The notes below the pieces were generated by a model. It was not told the origin of the DNA, did no database searches, and saw only the letters and a list, made by a program, of their open reading frames with translations. Shown here piece by piece: positions 60,543-64,000 of a DNA stretch of 64,000 nt (positions within the stretch are counted from its first letter, which is position 1; every line of letters starts with the position of its first letter). The position numbers were made by a program, and so were the translations under genes. Origin of the DNA: Streptomyces pinistramenti (GTDB taxonomy: Bacteria > Actinomycetota > Actinomycetes > Streptomycetales > Streptomycetaceae). The stretch is from NCBI RefSeq assembly GCF_020564935.1, contig NZ_JAJCXB010000023.1, forward strand, positions 41,813 through 105,812, in the 5' to 3' direction.

Positions 60543-60578
60543 GGGGAGCGGGCCGGACGTCTTCCCGGCCCGCTCCCC
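60543..60578 (+). terminator. Terminator after cynS
   Basis: Perfect 14-bp stem GGGGAGCGGGCCGG / CCGGCCCGCTCCCC, eight-base loop, ten bases after the cynS stop. It separates cynTS from the deaminase or attenuates read-through. Confidence 0.75.
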
Positions 60579-60636
60579 CGCCGCCACCCGCCGGCCGGCA
60601 CCGGCCGGCCCCATGGCCCGATCCCGGAGGCTTCCC

Positions 60637-61134
60637 ATGGACTTCGCCCAGCGCACCATCGACATCGCCCGCCGGAACGTCGAAGAGGGCGGCCGCCCCT
60701 TCGCGACCGTCATCGTCAAGGACGGCCGGATCCTGGCCGAGAGTCCCAACCTCGTCGCCCAGACCCATGACCCCACCGCGCACGCCGAGATCCTCGCCAT
60801 CCGCGAGGCGTGCCGGAAGCTGGGCACCGAGCACCTGACCGGCAGCACGATCTACGTGCTCGCCCTCCCGTGCCCGATGTGCCTGGGCTCGCTGTACTAC
60901 TGCAGCCCCGACGAGGTCGTCTTCCTCACCACCCGCGACGCCTACGAGCCGTACTACGTCGACGACCGCAGGTACTTCGAACTGGACACCTTCTACGGCG
61001 AGTTCGCCAAGGACCACACCGAGCGGCGGCTGCCGATGCGCCACGATCCGCGCGCGGCCGCCACCGACGTGTACAAGGCGTGGAACCGGCACAACGGCGG
61101 CGAGCGCCGGGTGTCCGGCGCCCCCATCGCCTGA
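60637..61134 (+). CDS. Nucleoside/base deaminase (CDA superfamily)
   Basis: 165 residues from ATG 60637 (CCCGGAGG upstream); ATG 60613 is a longer alternative. The zinc site is H49-A-E51 (TAHAEILAIREA) and P78-C79-P-M-C82 (ALPCPMCLGSLYYC). It resembles guanine or tRNA-adenosine-type deaminases more than free cytidine deaminases. YYVDDRRYFELDTFYGEFAKDHTERRLPM in the C-terminal part fits the guanine-deaminase-like group. Position after cynS suggests release of ammonia from nitrogen compounds as a shared theme. Confidence 0.87.
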   Translation: MDFAQRTIDIARRNVEEGGRPFATVIVKDGRILAESPNLVAQTHDPTAHAEILAIREACRKLGTEHLTGSTIYVLALPCPMCLGSLYYCSPDEVVFLTTRDAYEPYYVDDRRYFELDTFYGEFAKDHTERRLPMRHDPRAAATDVYKAWNRHNGGERRVSGAPIA

Positions 61135-61566
61135 CCGCCTGCGTGCGGCGGGCCGTCGCCCGTGGGCCGCGTCCGGGCCTTCCACGGGATGCGGACGGTG
61201 ACAAGTGAGCGACGTAGGGCCACGATCCGGGGCTCCTGAGACGCCCTCCGGGCCCGTCGACTGTGAGCCCGCCCATAGGTCGCCGATCACGTACGGAGCG
61301 CGGTAGTAGACGGGGCGGGGGCGGCGCCCGGAGCCCACGGCGGGTGTGTGTCCGCCGTGCGGCCTCCGCTACGTCATGGGGTAGTACGGGCGGGCATTGC
61401 CCCGATCCGTCCGGTTCGCTAACCATGGCTGACGTCCCGGGAAGCCGATCGCCGGACCGGGCGGGATTCGCCCGCCGCTGCCGATCGGGCCCACCGCGTA
61501 CAGCGCCAGTCGCTGCCGCAGGGCGCCCGGGGCCCGTCCCATCACCGAACGAAGAGGTACTGCTGC
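61135..61566. other. Long leader/intergenic region before the SLT gene
   Basis: 432 bases without a gene. Hairpins CACGGCGG/CCGCCGTG (61336-61359) and GGGCGGG/CCCGCCC-type (around 61477-61492) are present. I looked for the c-di-AMP (ydaO) riboswitch core that precedes many Streptomyces wall-hydrolase genes and could not align it. Confidence 0.4.
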
Positions 61567-62106
61567 ATGACCGCCACCACCCGCACCGCCACCAGCACGC
61601 GCTTCCGTAAGCTCGCCGTCACCGGCGTCGCCGCACTCGGTGCCGCGGCCGCCGCCCTCACCATCGCGCCCTCCCCCGCGCACGCCGCCGCGCCGGCCCC
61701 GCACAGCGTCGCCGCCGCCACGGTCTCCACGTCCGGCGTCACGGAGCAGGCGAACTCCGCCGCCAAGGCCGGGCAGGACTCCTCGTCGGGCAACCTGGAC
61801 GGCTGGATCCGTCAGTCCCTCGACGTCATGAAGTCCAAGGGCATCCCGGGCAGCTACGAGGGCCTGCACCGCAACATCATGCGCGAGTCCGGCGGCAACC
61901 CGAACGCGGCCAACGGCTGGGACGTCAACGCCCAGAACGGCACGCCGTCCAAGGGCCTGCTCCAGGTCATCCAGCCGACCTTCGACGCGTACCACGTCTC
62001 CGGCACCAAGCACGACCTGACCGACCCGGTCGCCAACATCACCGCGGCCGCCCAGTACGCCGCCGACAAGTACGGCTCCATCGACAACGTCGACTCCGCG
62101 TACTGA
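61567..62106 (+). CDS. Secreted SLT-type lytic transglycosylase
   Basis: 179 residues; GAAGAGG lies before ATG 61567. Signal peptide ~1-41 (FRKLAVTGVAALGAAAAALTIAPSPAHAA). The SLT domain covers residues ~80-179: GLHRNIMRESGGNPNAANGWDVNAQNGTPSKGLLQVIQPTFDAYH, with the catalytic Glu in MRES, and DPVANITAAAQYAADKYGSIDNVDSAY at the end. It cleaves peptidoglycan glycan strands outside the cell. No LysM or other binding module is present. Confidence 0.92.
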   Translation: MTATTRTATSTRFRKLAVTGVAALGAAAAALTIAPSPAHAAAPAPHSVAAATVSTSGVTEQANSAAKAGQDSSSGNLDGWIRQSLDVMKSKGIPGSYEGLHRNIMRESGGNPNAANGWDVNAQNGTPSKGLLQVIQPTFDAYHVSGTKHDLTDPVANITAAAQYAADKYGSIDNVDSAY

Positions 62107-62146
62107 GCCTCCGGGCACGAAGAGCGCACGTAGAAACGGACAGCAG

Positions 62147-63265
62147 ATGCCGCACGAGAGCGGGAGTGACACACCGGAGCCTGCCGGCCTCGCGCCGGCC
62201 GGCGACGGACCGCGCACGAGGCGGCGCCCGCGGCGCAAGGCACTGCGGATCACCGCCTGGGCCGCCTTCGGAGTCCTGGTGCTCGGAGGGTCGGGTGTCG
62301 CCTGTCTCTGGGCGCACCTCAACGGCAACCTCCAGGGCGTCGACATCGATGCGGCCCTCGGCAAGGACCGGCCGAGTGAGGCGCACAACGGCGCCATGAA
62401 CATCCTCCTGCTGGGCTCCGACTCACGGGCCGGCACGCACGGCGAGTACGGCCACGGCGTCAGCGGCGCCCGGTCCGACACGACGATGGTGCTGCACGTC
62501 GACAAGGCCCACGACAAGGCCGGCATCGTCAGCATCCCGCGGGACACGATGGTGAACCGTCCGGCGTGTCCGACGCCGAAGGGTGGCACCGCACCGGCCG
62601 CCCAGCAGGCGATGTTCAACGAGTCCTACCAGGTGGGCGGCCCCGGCTGCACCGTGAAGACCGTCGAGAAGATGTCCGGCGTCCGCATGGACCACTACCT
62701 GGAAGTCGACTTCACCGGCTTCAAGAAGATCATCGATGAGCTGGGCGGCGTGGACGTCACCACGCAGCGGGCCGTCAAAGACGCCAACAGCAAACTCGAC
62801 CTGACCGCCGGCAAGCACCGCCTCAAGGGCGAGCAGGCGCTGAGCCTGGTCCGCACCCGGCACGGCGTCGGCGACGGCAGCGACCTCGGCCGCATCCAGC
62901 TCCAGCAGGCGTTCATCAAGGCGCTGACCCAACGGATCGACAGCATCGGCCTGTTCAGCAACCCGGCCAAGCTCTACGGCCTCGCGGACACCGCGACCCG
63001 CACCGTCCGCGCCGACTCCGGCCTGGCGTCCACCGGCAAGCTGCTGGGCCTGGCGAAGGACCTCAAGGGCATCGGCCCCGGGAACATGAACATGGTCACG
63101 ATGCCGGTCACCTACGACCCGCAGAACCCGAACCGGGTGCTGCCGCTCGACAAGGCGTCGCAGCAGGTCTGGAAGGCGCTGCGGGAGGACCGGCCGATCC
63201 CGAAGTCCGCGGACAAGAACTCGGTGGGCGACCAGGGCAACTCGCCGGTGACCGCCAGCTCTTGA
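62147..63265 (+). CDS. LytR-CpsA-Psr (LCP) family protein
   Basis: 372 residues. A basic start and one membrane helix (ITAWAAFGVLVLGGSGVACLWAHL) are followed by the LCP domain: AMNILLLGSDSRAGTH, GARSDTTMVLHVDKAHDKAGIVSIPRDTMV, LEVDFTGFKKIIDELGGVDVTT and ALSLVRTRHGVGDGSDLGRIQLQQAF. The LytR_C domain of the 46.6 kb paralogue is absent. It transfers undecaprenyl-linked glycopolymers to peptidoglycan. It lies 40 bases after the transglycosylase gene, so the two may be co-transcribed. Confidence 0.93.
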   Translation: MPHESGSDTPEPAGLAPAGDGPRTRRRPRRKALRITAWAAFGVLVLGGSGVACLWAHLNGNLQGVDIDAALGKDRPSEAHNGAMNILLLGSDSRAGTHGEYGHGVSGARSDTTMVLHVDKAHDKAGIVSIPRDTMVNRPACPTPKGGTAPAAQQAMFNESYQVGGPGCTVKTVEKMSGVRMDHYLEVDFTGFKKIIDELGGVDVTTQRAVKDANSKLDLTAGKHRLKGEQALSLVRTRHGVGDGSDLGRIQLQQAFIKALTQRIDSIGLFSNPAKLYGLADTATRTVRADSGLASTGKLLGLAKDLKGIGPGNMNMVTMPVTYDPQNPNRVLPLDKASQQVWKALREDRPIPKSADKNSVGDQGNSPVTASS

Positions 63266-63331
63266 CCTCTCGGGGCCGGTGCGGCGACGCCTGGCCCGCA
63301 CCTCCGGATCCGCAGGTCCGGGGATGCGGAG

Positions 63332-63379
63332 GCACGGAAGGGCCCAGCGGCCCCGCCTGGCCCTTCCATCCCTCCGTGC
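63332..63379 (+). terminator. Terminator after the LCP gene
   Basis: Stem GGAAGGGCC (63336-63344) / GGCCCTTCC (63359-63367) flanked by an outer GCACGG/CCGTGC pair. Confidence 0.55.
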
Positions 63380-63481
63380 TCGCTCAACTCATCGCACGCA
63401 TCCTCCCCATGACGCTCCATCACCGGTGAATATGGGTATGACCTCCAGGAATCCTTCTTTTCGGGTCTCCCGGAGCCGCAC

Positions 63482-63985
63482 ATGATTCATTCCGAACCCC
63501 AGCCCGGCGACATAGGGCTCACCCAGATACCCGGCACGGCCGGCCGGCTGATCCGTATCGGCCAGTGGCTGAACGGCAACGGCTTCGCCGACTACCAGCA
63601 CGCCTTCCTGGTGCTGCCCGACGGCAAGCTCCTGGAAGCGGAGCCGGGCGGGGCGCGCATCAGGCCGCTCGACTCGTACGCGGATTCCGACGTGCTGTAC
63701 GTCGGTCCGCCGGAATACTCGCCGCAGCACCGCGCGGACGTCTGTGCCGCGGCCTCGAAGTACGTGGGAGTGCCGTACAGCTTCCTCGACTACCTGGCAA
63801 TCGCCACCCACCGCATCCATCTGAACGTCCCGGGGCTGCGCCGCTACGTCGCCGCCACCGGGCACATGATCTGCTCCCAACTCGTCGACCAGTGCTACCA
63901 GGACGCCGGGATGCACCTCTTCGACGACGGCCGCTGGCCCGGCTATGTGACGCCGCTGGCGCTGCACCAGCTGCTGGCCGACTGA
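63482..63985 (+). CDS. Permuted NlpC/P60-like (YiiX/YaeF) protein
   Basis: 167 residues; CCGGAG lies before ATG 63482. The permuted papain-like fold is indicated by PGDIGLTQIPG at the start, the His in YQHAFLVLPDGKLLEAEPGGARIRPL (residues ~39-65), the Tyr-rich helix ASKYVGVPYSFLDYLAIA, and the nucleophile Cys in MICSQLVDQCYQDAG (~residue 132). The His comes before the Cys, reversed from classic NlpC/P60. Members are peptidases or acyltransferases. No signal peptide, so it may act in the cytoplasm or be exported by another route. Confidence 0.82.
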   Translation: MIHSEPQPGDIGLTQIPGTAGRLIRIGQWLNGNGFADYQHAFLVLPDGKLLEAEPGGARIRPLDSYADSDVLYVGPPEYSPQHRADVCAAASKYVGVPYSFLDYLAIATHRIHLNVPGLRRYVAATGHMICSQLVDQCYQDAGMHLFDDGRWPGYVTPLALHQLLAD

Positions 63986-64000
63986 CCAGGGCCGCGAACC

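Noticed and set aside
61135..61566. c-di-AMP (ydaO) riboswitch before the SLT gene
   Set aside because: Such riboswitches are common before Streptomyces wall-hydrolase genes, but I could not find the conserved core sequences; a covariance search would decide.

Overview
The window is chromosomal DNA of a high-GC actinomycete, almost certainly a Streptomyces. The reasons are the very GC-rich third codon positions, a germacradienol/geosmin synthase, an EshA-type family 2B encapsulin, a WhiB-like protein, a SigB/SigF-type sigma factor with an RsbW-like kinase homologue, a Tuf3-type second EF-Tu, a type III polyketide synthase cluster, and many genes in which a TANNNT box sits 6-7 nt from the start codon (leaderless transcription). 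No rRNA, tRNA or CRISPR array was seen. Most of the window is chromosomal housekeeping and accessory genes, and there is one decayed IS5-type element.

Layout. 1-14.1 kb: end of a TetR gene overlapping a frameshifted MFS drug exporter, then small-enzyme genes (YigZ, SseB-domain, CoA-binding, P-loop kinase-like, GNAT, YbaK, XRE-cupin/EamA pair, two hexapeptide-repeat proteins, DedA, hotdog thioesterase, a second MFS exporter, a spermidine-synthase-like protein). 14.3-18.6 kb: divergent EF-Tu, TVP38 membrane protein, UppP, and a leaderless 61-aa protein. 18.8-31.2 kb: hydrolases, AlkB, DUF2277, flavin reductase, a CPT-like kinase, VOC protein, a MarR/amidohydrolase pair with a clear operator, an unknown gene coupled to an M48 membrane protease, and a baeRF-type release-factor homologue. 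31.2-36.6 kb: a leader region with promoter and tiny ORF before a GNAT gene, WhiB-like protein, anti-sigma-like kinase and SigB-type sigma factor (convergent), Nudix hydrolase and a gutted pyridoxamine-phosphate-oxidase-like pseudogene.

36.6-40.3 kb is a specialised-metabolite locus. A UbiA-type prenyltransferase gene is divergent from a type III PKS - ICMT-like methyltransferase - FAD oxygenase operon that resembles the srsABC phenolic-lipid genes. It is followed by an exported beta-trefoil protein that looks like a circularly permuted I66 inhibitor, a degenerate CrcB/FluC, an aquaglyceroporin and an APC permease. 44.4-52.7 kb: TerD, TatA, LCP protein, TPM-like membrane protein, and an Mg-type P-ATPase overlapped by its ArsR-type regulator.

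52.9-57.0 kb is the most interesting locus. A bifunctional geosmin synthase gene lies 38 nt downstream of a family 2B encapsulin shell gene on the same strand. The synthase carries the motif GPxGLGTSAARI twice, in its interdomain linker and in its C-terminal tail, both probably disordered. This suggests compartmentalised geosmin synthesis. 57.3-64 kb: HxlR/NmrA-type pair, IS5 remnant, a cyanate-detoxification operon (beta-carbonic anhydrase, cyanase) with a nucleoside deaminase, a secreted SLT transglycosylase, a second LCP protein and a permuted NlpC/P60-like (YiiX) protein.
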